Below, piece after piece: positions 55,930 through 64,000 of a stretch of DNA of 64,000 nt. The notes beneath the pieces are model-generated. The model had not been told where the DNA came from, searched no databases, and saw only the letters and a program-made list of their open reading frames with translations. The DNA is taken from contig CAMRHE010000167.1 in the NCBI GenBank assembly GCA_947044405.1, positions 3,207,001 through 3,271,000 of the forward strand, in the 5' to 3' direction. Every line of letters begins with the position of its first letter. Within the stretch, counting starts at the first letter, position 1. This DNA is from Leptodactylus fallax. Its lineage: Eukaryota; Chordata; Amphibia; Anura; Leptodactylidae. The position numbers and the translations under genes were made by a program.

Positions 55930-56225
55930 AAAATGTGAAGAAAAAGCGATCAAAGCAACAGAGATTCCTCAAATTCCTGCAAAAGAAAACACCCTATGCT
56001 TTCCAGTACACGGAAATAAAAAAAAAGTTCCGGGTATCAAAATATGGCGACTCCATGAAAAGGGTTTTTTTTTTTTGCTAAGTTTTGGATTTTTTTTAAG
56101 GTGTTAAAGTGTAACTAAAACTATATAAATTTGGTATCTTCGGAAATTGTAGTGATCCAAAGAATACAGGTGCCATGTCATTTTGGCTGCACAATGAATG
56201 CTGTAAAAACGAAGCCCATAAGAAA
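55930..56225 (+). repeat. AT-rich repeat family A fragment
   Basis: Diverged copy: aaaaagcgatcaaagcaac, tatcaaaatatggcgactcc, tataaatttggtatcttcgg and aatgaatgctgtaaaaacg line up with the 34-kb copy. Confidence 0.68.
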
Positions 56226-56372
56226 GTTGCAAAAACGCAGTTTTTCTCCAATTCCCACCCAACTCTGCGGACTTTCTGTGTAAAATGCTGTGGAAAAAAA
56301 CGTAATGCATTTCTGCTGTGGTCTTTTCCCCAACATTTTTTTTGCAGCAATTCACTGCGTGGGGCCTTAGCC
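56226..56372 (+). repeat. GGCTAAGGCC-type MITE, right end
   Basis: Contains gcggactttctgtgtaaaat and the terminus gtggggccttagcc before TTAA. The left half is missing; the join with the AT-rich repeat lies near 56235. Confidence 0.72.
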
Positions 56373-56379
56373 TTAAAGA

Positions 56380-56740
56380 GTTAAATTTGTTTAGTCTGGA
56401 AAAGAGGCGATATGATAAACCTGTATAAATAAATAAATGGCCTGTACAAGAAATATGGGGAAAAGCTGTTCCATGTAAAATCCCCTCAAAAGACAAGGAG
56501 GCACTCTCTGGAGAAAAAAGTTTAATCTCAAGAGCCGACAAGGCTTCTTCATTGTAAGGACTATGAATCTGTGAATAGCCTACCCAGGAGCTGGCCACAG
56601 CAGTTACAGCGGACAGCTTGAAAAAAGGATTAGATGCCTTTTTAAAGCATAATAGCATTGAGGCTTATGGAAATGTATAGATTGTCACCCCCTTCCCCAT
56701 CCCCTGGTTGAACTTGATGGACATATGTCTTTTTTTAACT
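56380..56740 (+). repeat. Old interspersed repeat resembling a LINE C-terminal region
   Basis: A second copy of the type seen at 7150-7740. ttgtttagtctggaaaagag reads as an LFSLEKR-like segment, followed by the end of a LINE-like domain (gacagcttgaaaaaaggatt) and the tail ctggttgaacttgatggac. All frames are broken. Confidence 0.45.
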
Positions 56741-56821
56741 GTACTAACAATTTAACTATATAAAAGCTTGATACAGCTTGATACAGGCTCATTATAGAGC
56801 TGAAACGTCGCATGGGGCAAT

Positions 56822-58617
56822 GAACCCACTTTTTTTTAATAGTCCCACAATGGGGAAATTCAGTGTGTTACAGCAGCAAAGATAAGCAGATACAAATACA
56901 AATACAACATGTACAGGAATGTTCCAAGGTGAGAGGCATTACATTAATAGCAGACAGACAGATAGGACGTAGCAGAGGGGGGGGAGGGGGGATTTAACAG
57001 GCAGAGAGATATTTCAGTTCTCTGTGTGTAATGATCTCCGCTTAGGTCGGTGTTGGTTGTACAGCCTAACCGCGGTGGGGAGGAAAGACTTCCGATAGCG
57101 CTCCTTCTCACACCTAGGGTGGAGCAGTCGGTCACTGACAGTACTGCTCAGCGCGATCACAGTCTCATGCATGGGATGGGACTTCTTCTTCTGCATGGAG
57201 CTCACCACGGACAGTATCCTTCTGTCACCCACCACCTGCACTGGGTCCAGTGGGCTCCCCAGGACAGAGCTGGCCTTTCTAATCAGCTTGTCAAGTTTAT
57301 TTCTGTCCCTGGTTGATATACTGCTCCCCCAGCAGGCCACTCCAAAGAAGATGGCTGATGCCACTACCGAGTTGAAGAAAGTTCTAAGAAGTGCCCCCCG
57401 GATTCCAAAGGCTCTCAGTTTCCTAAGCAGGTAGAGCCTGCTGTGGCCCTTCCTGTACAGGGCCTCCATATGATCTGCCCAGTCCAGCTTATTATTAATG
57501 AGCAAACCCAGGTACTTATAGGTGTTCACAATCTCGATGCCCGTCCCCAGGATGTCCACTGGTTTAGGAGGGCTTCTGCCTTTGCGGAAGTCCACCACCA
57601 TCTCCTTGGTCTTCCCCGCGTTAATCTTCAGGTGGTTCCGGTGGCACCAGTCCACAAAGTCCTGGTTCAGTTCTCTGTACTCCCTGTCATCATCATCTGT
57701 GATGAGACCCACTATTGCAGAGTCGTCAGAATACTTCTGTAGGTAGCAGCTGGATGAGTTGCACCTAAAATCTGCAGTGTACAGTGTGAAGAGGAAAGGG
57801 GCGAGAACCGTACCCTGAGGTGCCCCCATATTACAGATCACGGTACCTGACACACAGTCTCGGGCTCTCACGTATTGAGGTCGATTTGTGAGGTAGTCTA
57901 GGATCCAGTTGGAGAGGTGGTGGTCCACTCCAGCAAGGCCCAGCTTGTCCCTCAATAACCTGGGCTGTATGGTGTTAAAAGCACTGGAGAAGTCAAAGAA
58001 CATTATTCTCACTGTGTTCCCTGGTTTCTCCAGGTGAGACAGAGCCCTGTGCAGAAGATGGATGATGGCATCATCTACCCCAATGCCCGGCCGATAAGCA
58101 AACTGGAGGGGATCCATAGCGGGGCTCACTAGAGGGCGGAGATGTGTGAGAACCAATCTCTCTAAGATCTTCATCAGGTGGGATGTCAGTGCTACAGGTC
58201 TGTAGTCGTTGAGGTCCATAGGGTGGGGTTTCTTTGGAACTGGTACCACACAAGAAGATTTCCATAATTCAGGGACTATTTCCTGCCTCAGGCTCATATT
58301 ATACATATATGTAATTATACCACACAGCTGGTCCCCGCAAGTCTTAATTAGCCTTGCACTGATGTCATCTGGCCCTGCGGCTTTCCTCGCCTTGATCTTT
58401 TTCATCTCCTTCCTCACCTGGGCCCGTGTGAAGGTCAGACTGTGGCCAGATAAAGATGGATTTCTGGATTTACTGGTCTGTTGGGAAGTGGCCGCATGGG
58501 GAGAAGTCATTGTGGTGGGGGAAGCTGAAGGACATACTGGGGTGGGAGGAGCTGGTGTGTGATCAAATCTGTTGAAGAATAGGTTTAGTTCATTAAGCCA
58601 ATTAACATCTGCCTTTT
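56822..58617 (-). mobile_element. Rex1/L2-like LINE, 5' truncated
   Basis: Minus strand: an open RT frame from the truncation point at about 58617, a 3' UTR (57013-56822) and an end with gaatttccccattgtggg followed by an A-rich tract, the type of end seen on fish and frog LINEs of the Jockey group. 5' truncation is the usual result of incomplete reverse transcription. Confidence 0.82.
57014..58615 (-). CDS. LINE reverse transcriptase, N-terminally truncated, frame intact
   Basis: Open for 534 codons from the truncation; the first ATG is at 58510. RT motifs in order: NDYRPVALTSHLMKILERL (motif 1, about 58220-58170), FAYRPG, MFFDFSSAFNTIQ (motif A), GAPQGTVLAPFLFTLYTADF (motif B), YSDDSAIVG (active site, Ser in place of the usual Ala or second position), HLKINAGKTKEMVVDF (motif D) and YKYLGLLINNKLDW (motif E). 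The C-terminus ends in the RKASSVLG and CEKERYRKSFLPTAVRLYN segments. The endonuclease is absent, so it cannot retrotranspose by itself. The lack of stops suggests recent insertion. Confidence 0.92.
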   Translation of the reverse strand, partial: KADVNWLNELNLFFNRFDHTPAPPTPVCPSASPTTMTSPHAATSQQTSKSRNPSLSGHSLTFTRAQVRKEMKKIKARKAAGPDDISARLIKTCGDQLCGIITYMYNMSLRQEIVPELWKSSCVVPVPKKPHPMDLNDYRPVALTSHLMKILERLVLTHLRPLVSPAMDPLQFAYRPGIGVDDAIIHLLHRALSHLEKPGNTVRIMFFDFSSAFNTIQPRLLRDKLGLAGVDHHLSNWILDYLTNRPQYVRARDCVSGTVICNMGAPQGTVLAPFLFTLYTADFRCNSSSCYLQKYSDDSAIVGLITDDDDREYRELNQDFVDWCHRNHLKINAGKTKEMVVDFRKGRSPPKPVDILGTGIEIVNTYKYLGLLINNKLDWADHMEALYRKGHSRLYLLRKLRAFGIRGALLRTFFNSVVASAIFFGVACWGSSISTRDRNKLDKLIRKASSVLGSPLDPVQVVGDRRILSVVSSMQKKKSHPMHETVIALSSTVSDRLLHPRCEKERYRKSFLPTAVRLYNQHRPKRRSLHTEN

Positions 58618-59255
58618 TACTTCACTACACTATGGAGTGCTGCCTGTTTTTTACATTTTATATAAAAGCTTGCAAATGTAGTTTTTCTGGTTATCCGATA
58701 AAGGTATAATACCTACAATACTTTTACCTATTTGACATAAAAGTATTAAATATTGCAAAACACAATAGCAAGAGTTAAAAAATGATCCTCTTCACCATTA
58801 GTTTTTGAATGCCAGCAGGATAGCCTGCACAGTCCTGATAATGTATACATGACTCTTATGTCTGTACCTGGAATGTCTATCTGTGTAACATTCACATACT
58901 GTATATATGTACTATATTCTTGTACCCTATAGAATCACCCACTATAGAAAGAAATTTAGGACAGCGTGCATTTTTTTATTGATAAATTGCACCCTTCACC
59001 ACCACCACAACTGTTCCTGAGGTAGCTGCCCTTCTCTATTAGTCCCTCATCCTGGCCCTGACTTAATTACTTGTATTTCTCTGCATTCTGGTCTTACATA
59101 TACAGTTAAAAGGTTACTAGTCAGGTCAGTGCAAAGACTATTTCCCCAAATGAACTTTTCCTGTCACAGAAGTTTCACTTTTCCTGTTTTCACTAGTAGT
59201 TCTGCAGTCATTTAGCTATTATTAGCTTCAGGGATACACAATATTATTGGACTTG
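58618..59255. other. Unannotated DNA
   Basis: No gene or shared repeat recognised. Confidence 0.45.
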
Positions 59256-59440
59256 TTAGGCTAAGGCCTTACGTTGTGGAAACGTACCATTTTTGCCTGC
59301 TGCAAAAATGTAGCAGGAAAAAAAGAAATGCTGCGTTTTCAGTACCAGCAAAGTGAATGAGATTCTGGTTAATCTCAACCGCACGAGAGCATTTGTTGCA
59401 GAAATTTTTGGTACTAAAAATTTGTACTGTGTGATTGGAG
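59256..59440 (+). repeat. GGCTAAGGCC-type MITE, left part
   Basis: TTA then ggctaaggccttacgttg. Continues through agcaaagtgaatgagattct. No right end. Confidence 0.68.
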
Positions 59441-59602
59441 CCTGCAGATATCTATCTATTGGCTGGTGTAAAATCCCCTTTCAGGTGAACTGAACTGATT
59501 TTCATTTGCAAAAATATCTGTAACAAAATCTGTGCTATGTGAAGGCACCTTTTTTTTTTTTTTTATCCAAGTGAGATATTTTGCTTTTGATTAAAAGTAA
59601 CA

Positions 59603-59795
59603 TTAGGCCCTACGCTGCTTCTTTTTTTGCAGGTTTTTGAGCCAAAGACAGGAGTGGATTGAGCAGAAGGGAAATGTGGAAGTGCTATATATATATATAT
59701 ATTCTCCATTCCTTTTGTAGCCACTCTTGGCGTTGGCTCAAAAACCACAGCAAAATCTGCAACAAAAAAACTGCTTTTCCGCAACGTGGGACCTA
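59603..59795 (+). repeat. GGCTAAGGCC-type MITE, short form
   Basis: Left end ggccctacgctgcttc after TTA, core tttttgagccaaagacagg, right end caacgtgggacctaag. A small TA repeat lies inside at about 59684-59702. Confidence 0.72.
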
Positions 59796-59874
59796 AGAGA
59801 TAAAGCACATCACAAAAACAGGGCAAATAGAGGATTTGTAAATACAATCTAGTGGGACCTCAGCCACTAAAGCA

Positions 59875-60250
59875 ATCAAACAACAAAGTCCCACAGGTAG
59901 ATAAAAAAAAATTCATATCTATTTAACATGGTAAACAACAAATAAATACACAAACATATCACATAAGGGGGAAAAAAAACACAATTGAGAGAAATACAAG
60001 ATAGTGCTAGATGGAGGTGAATATGGGGAAAATGTGTAATTATCAAAATAATGATTAATAAATCTGTATTGGCCACAAAATATACAATAGTGTTGAAGTG
60101 AGGCACTAAATTGCGTAAGGAAAAGTGTAAAAGTCAATTCATTATAGACATCAAGGATAGTGGCTAAACAGACTGTACATTAAAACAACATTGTATATGA
60201 TGAAAGAACCAAACACCTTACCCAAAAAGCACATGTCCCAATGCATGTTT
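59875..60250 (-). repeat. Inverted repeat arm, partner of 63556-63925
   Basis: Reverse complement of the later arm with moderate divergence, from caacaaagtcccacagg to ccttacccaaaaagcac. The outer end has a possible polyadenylation context on the minus strand. Likely the 3' end of an interspersed element. Confidence 0.8.
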
Positions 60251-60779
60251 TGCCAGCTCTTTGTATTCCTCCCCCACCAATCAGAGAAATCACAAAGATC
60301 ACGTGTATCAGAAAACAAAATAATGCTGTATCCACGCTTGCATCACATAGAGACACCTATACTATTGCCGCATGTCAGGAAACTGGAATCCTGACGTGAG
60401 GATATCATAATTGCGCATGCGCGAGAGTATGCAAAATATAAGATGGCATAAGCCAATGTTGTATCAAAACCATTGGAAGCTGGACCTCTGCAAAGAAGTA
60501 TGGATTGCTCATGCGGCAACAAAAAGCGGCTCAAAAACATAGACAAATCATATGCGCATGTCTTGTGCAATTAGCTCCGAAGAGGAGATAGAATACACCA
60601 ACAGCACATGCGTGGGAGATTAGTAGCGAAGTGGATGAAGCATATACTGATACAATTAGAGGCAGTTTCATCGAGAAAAAAAAAAAAATATATATAAAAA
60701 AAAAAATATATATATATATATACATACAAGAAAAAATTCAAAGCAGCATAGACAAAATAAAGTTCGGGTGCAAGTTCCA
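60251..60779. other. Unannotated DNA, low complexity at the end
   Basis: 60275-60295 (ccccaccaatcagagaaat) matches, inverted, the region next to the second arm. 60680-60722 is A- and TA-rich. No gene. Confidence 0.5.
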
Positions 60780-61891
60780 TCAGAGGATGGTAGCGCCACC
60801 TTTTGCTGCGATTACAGCTGCAAGTCGCTTGGGGTATGTCTCTATCAGTTTTGCACATCAAGAGACTGAAATTCTTGCCCATTTTTCCTTGGAAAACAGC
60901 TGGAGCTCAGTGAGGTTGGATGGAGAGCGTTTGTGAACAGCAGTTTTCAGCTCTTTCCACAGATTCTCGATTGGATTCAGGTCTGGACTTTGACTTTGCC
61001 ATTCTAACACCTGGATACGTTTATTTGTGAACCATTCCATTGTAGATTTTGCTTTATGTTTGGGATCATTGTCTTGTTGGAAGATAAATCTCCGTCCCAG
61101 TCTCAGGTCTTTTGCAGACTCCAACAGGTTTTCTTCCAGAATGGTCCTGTATTTGGCTCCATCCATCTTCCCATCAATTTTAACCATCTTTCCTGTCCCT
61201 GCTGAAGAAAAGCAGGCCCAAACCATGATGCTGCCACCACCATGTTTGACAGTGGGGATGGTGTGTTCAGGGTGATGAGCTGTGTTGCTTTTACGCCAAA
61301 CATAACGTTTTGCATTGTGGCCAAAAAGTTGGATTTTGGTTTCATCTGACCAGAGCACCTTCTTCCACATGTTTGGCGTGTCTCCCAGGTGGCTTGTGGC
61401 AAACTTTAAACAAGACTTTTTATGGATATCCAAATCCGGCTTTAAACTTCTCCACAACAGTGTGACAAACCTGCCTGGTGTGTTCCTTGGTCTTCATGAT
61501 GCTCTCTGCGCTTTAAACAGAACCCTGAGACTATCACAGAGCAGGTGCATTTATACGGAGACTTGATTACACACAGGTGGATTATATTTATCATCATCAG
61601 TCATTTAGGACAACATTGGATCATTCAGAGATCCTCACTGAACTTCTGGAGTGAGTTTGCTGCACTGAAAGTAAAGGAGCCAAATAATATTGCACGCCCC
61701 ACTTTTCAGTTTTTTATTTTTTACAAAAGTTTAAAATAACCAATAAATTTCATTACACTTCACAATTGTGTCCCACTTGTTGTTGATTCTTCACCAAAAA
61801 ATTTTAATTTTATATCCTTATGCTTGAAGCCTGAAATGTGGCAAAAGGTTGAAAAGTTCAAGGGGGCCGAATACTTTCGCAAGGCACTGTA
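60780..61891 (-). mobile_element. Tc1-like transposon (DD34E), left end missing
   Basis: Right terminus, inward from 61889, cagtgccttgcgaaagtatt, followed outside by TA. The left inverted repeat is gone: the element is cut just past the end of the transposase gene, near 60780. It belongs to a different family from the other Tc1 copies. Confidence 0.88.
60858..61500 (-). pseudogene. Tc1 transposase, N-terminal domain deleted
   Basis: The start MKTKEHTRQV (61498 down) runs for about 25 codons and then joins the catalytic half after a deletion that removes most of the DNA-binding region. 61457-60858 is open for 199 codons: VLWSDETK (first Asp), HGGGSIMVWAC, FQQDNDPKH (second Asp) and [11 protein letters not shown] (Glu), with 34 residues between the last two. 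Without the helix-turn-helix region it cannot bind its own ends. The catalytic half looks undamaged. Confidence 0.9.
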
Positions 61892-61949
<58 letters not shown>

Positions 61950-61951
61950 TA
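61890..61951. repeat. (TA)n microsatellite
   Basis: About 60 bp of TA repeat directly outside the Tc1 terminus, as at 10045. Confidence 0.95.
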
Positions 61952-62248
61952 TGTGGTATAGATAATAAAAGATGCATATATAGACACAAAAACTCATAAA
62001 CACAAAACCCATGAATACATAATAAATACATAATATATAAACGTTAAAGACCTCACAGAGCAGTAGATAATGTCATAAAAAAACACAGATATACTAAGTA
62101 TAATAAAGTGCCAATACAACAACTAAGAATGTATAAGAAAACAAATAAATATATATTGTAAGCAGGCAGGTGGTAAAATTGTAGATGTGATATCTGCCAC
62201 AGAGATTGCTGGTTTCAGTAAAATAAGTGGATGGAGTTTACTCTGGGA
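61952..62248. other. Unannotated AT-rich DNA
   Basis: Nothing recognised. Confidence 0.45.
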
Positions 62249-62582
62249 GTAAGCCCCCTTGCAGACGACCATATGAATGGTCAGTGTACTATCTGGGTTT
62301 TTCCTGGATAGCACACTGACCCATTCATTTCTATGGGCCCGTACACATGACTGTGTCATGTGTTCAGGCAGACACACTGGCCGGCAAAATATGGAAGAGG
62401 TCCTATTCTTGTCTGATTTTGCGGCCCTACTTCCACGGCTCCTATTCATTGAATGAAAGGGGCTGTGGAAGCACGGCCAGTGCACTGGTGGCACACGGAT
62501 GACATCTGTGTTTCCCCCCTGCGACGCCCGTGCTGTTCATTAACAGCTGCCGGTAGCACACGGTCGTGTGCAACCGGCTTAA
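62249..62582. repeat. MITE with imperfect inverted termini
   Basis: Left gtaagcccccttgcagacga, right end inward ttaagccggttgcacacga. Internal inverted blocks (gtgtactatctgggtttt and tcctggatagcacactgac) around 62284-62326. About 330 bp, non-coding. Confidence 0.6.
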
Positions 62583-62878
62583 GAGACTGGGAGGAGAACC
62601 TTGCTCTGGATGTACCCCAGGCTGAACAGAGCACCTGACAGAGTCTGCTACTGTGTCCCAACCAAGCTGGTGAGGCAAACTGTTTTATTATGGACATTTT
62701 TGCCTGAAGTAAGGACTTTGTGCTCGCCACATGATTGTTTATTGACAACCTACTGAAAGAAGCTGTTTAAGTTTGTCCACTGCTTGCCTTGCATGAAAAA
62801 GATAGAAGCCTGTTTTTGTTAAGAAGCCTGACTGTGTTTTGCCTACCAAACACCCACTCTATTACTGAGCTAAACCAC

Positions 62879-62923
<45 letters not shown>

Positions 62924-63555
62924 CGTAATAAAGTGCAATAGTGAATCCAGTGCGCAGTGCAAAAGTGTACAGTGCATAAAAAGTTCAATATGAGGGAACT
63001 ATAAAACCCATTAAGGGATGCCATAAGAGCATCAGTGCAAAAAAAGGAGATCAATGGGGTAGACATAACCTGATAATAAAGGGCAACAATAAGGGCAGTT
63101 AGGGATAGAATACATTGCATCCAATCTTGTAGTTATGGCTGTATTTCCAGGTAAGTATGATATTTTTCCAGATGAATTAGGGAGAACAAACAAAATAATG
63201 AGAAGACAAGAAGACATAAGGACAATCTGGTGAGGCAAAGACAATTACATTAAAAAGCAATAAAAACAAACCATACCAATAGGTATACATTAATGAAACC
63301 AAAGACCAAAAAGTATACACACAATATAAGAAGGGAAAAGGACTTGAGGAGCAGATGGATCTTTTTTTAAATACCATTCATCCTAAGGGTTTAAATGAGA
63401 ATGTGAGCTATGGTCCTTTATTGTGATTCCAATTTGCTAGCCTATTGATATTTCGTCCTTTTCCCTTTCTCTGATTGGTTGGGGAGGGATATAAACAGGT
63501 GGCTATGTTAGATCTACTAGTAACCCCAGACAAAGCCAGAGCGAAAAAACGCTCA
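62583..63555. other. Unannotated DNA with a TA repeat
   Basis: No gene. Near 63464-63485 tctctgattggttggggagg matches, inverted, the region beside the first arm. The TA tract is listed separately. Confidence 0.45.
62881..62920. repeat. (TA)n microsatellite
   Basis: About 40 bp of uninterrupted AT/TA. Confidence 0.95.
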
Positions 63556-63925
63556 TTGGGAACGTGCTTTTTGGGTAAGGTGTTTAGTATGGTTCTTTCA
63601 TCACATACAATGTTGTTTTAATGTATAGTCTGTTTAGCCACTTTGATGTCTATAATGAATTGACTTTTACACTTTGCTTTATGCAATGTATGCACCACTT
63701 CAACACTACTGTACATCTTGTGGCCAATACAGATCTATATATCATTATTTTAATAATTATACATTTTCCCATACTCACCTCCATCTAGCACTATCTTGTG
63801 GTTCTCTCAATTGTGTTTTTCCCCTTATGTGATATGTTTGTGTATTTATTTGTTGTGTATTACCATGTTAAATAAATATAAATTATTTTGCTGTATATGT
63901 GGGACTTTGTTGCTTATGTGTTTTA
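63556..63925 (+). repeat. Inverted repeat arm, partner of 59875-60250
   Basis: Reads gtgctttttgggtaaggtg through atgtctataatgaattgac and cacctccatctagcac to gtgggactttgttgc. aaataaatataaa at about 63870 is a possible polyadenylation signal near the end. Confidence 0.8.
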
Positions 63926-64000
63926 CATTACCTGCAAAGTGGATGGGATTCTGGCTAATTCCATTCACACATTGTCGAAAAAAATCTGCAGCAGAAATGC
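63926..64000 (+). repeat. GGCTAAGGCC-type MITE fragment, cut by the window end
   Basis: acctgcaaagtggatgggat, tctggctaattccattcac and ctgcagcagaaatgc are long-form MITE blocks, as at 34930-34990. Confidence 0.75.

Overview
The window looks like nuclear DNA of a large, repeat-rich amphibian genome, most likely an anuran (frog or toad). No host gene, tRNA or rRNA could be recognised. Almost everything identifiable is transposable-element DNA. The mix points to a frog rather than a mammal or bird: L1/Tx1-type and Rex1/L2-type LINEs, a DIRS tyrosine-recombinase retroelement, a Penelope-like element, several Tc1/mariner families, hAT-like elements, and TTAA- and TTA-flanked MITEs. The lineage call is inference from element families, not from a marker gene.

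Layout. 1-4811: the 3' part of an L1/Tx1-type LINE, broken by frameshifts, ending in a poly(A) tail that abuts a decayed DIRS copy (4812-7055). 8158-16911: two independent insertions of one hAT-like family in opposite orientation, each with its own 8-bp target duplication, forming a giant foldback with a 1.5-kb spacer. An intact Tc1-like transposon with DD38E spacing (8436-10044) sits inside the first. 17-25 kb: small MITEs, a solo copy of the GC-rich module also found in the hAT elements, a repeat with a textbook Pol II promoter (about 19.8 kb), and a broken Tc1 (20911-22372). 26-31 kb: an AT-rich repeat, a hAT-related region with a suspect homopolymer block (28138-28290), and a 5'-truncated Penelope-like element with an open RT/GIY-YIG frame and a hammerhead-ribozyme core. 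31-42 kb: more MITEs, including one nested in another (36163-37119), a third hAT-like element (37667-38822) and a foldback Tc1 relic. 42515-47781: a structurally complete but mutated DIRS element with inverted terminal repeats and an internal complementary region. 48.4-52.5 kb: a decayed L2-like LINE split by a Tc1. 56.8-58.6 kb: a 5'-truncated LINE with an open RT frame. 59.9-63.9 kb: an inverted pair of about 370-bp repeats around another Tc1 relic.

The best candidate for something poorly described is the modular non-autonomous hAT-like group. Copies with different termini share an internal cassette: a GC-rich block with strong splice-donor-like sites, bounded by perfect palindromes, next to a 31-bp minisatellite. 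The rest is ordinary transposon biology, though the intact DD38E transposase, the full DIRS architecture and the ribozyme-bearing Penelope element are good specimens. All family names rest on motif recognition by eye; no database search was run.
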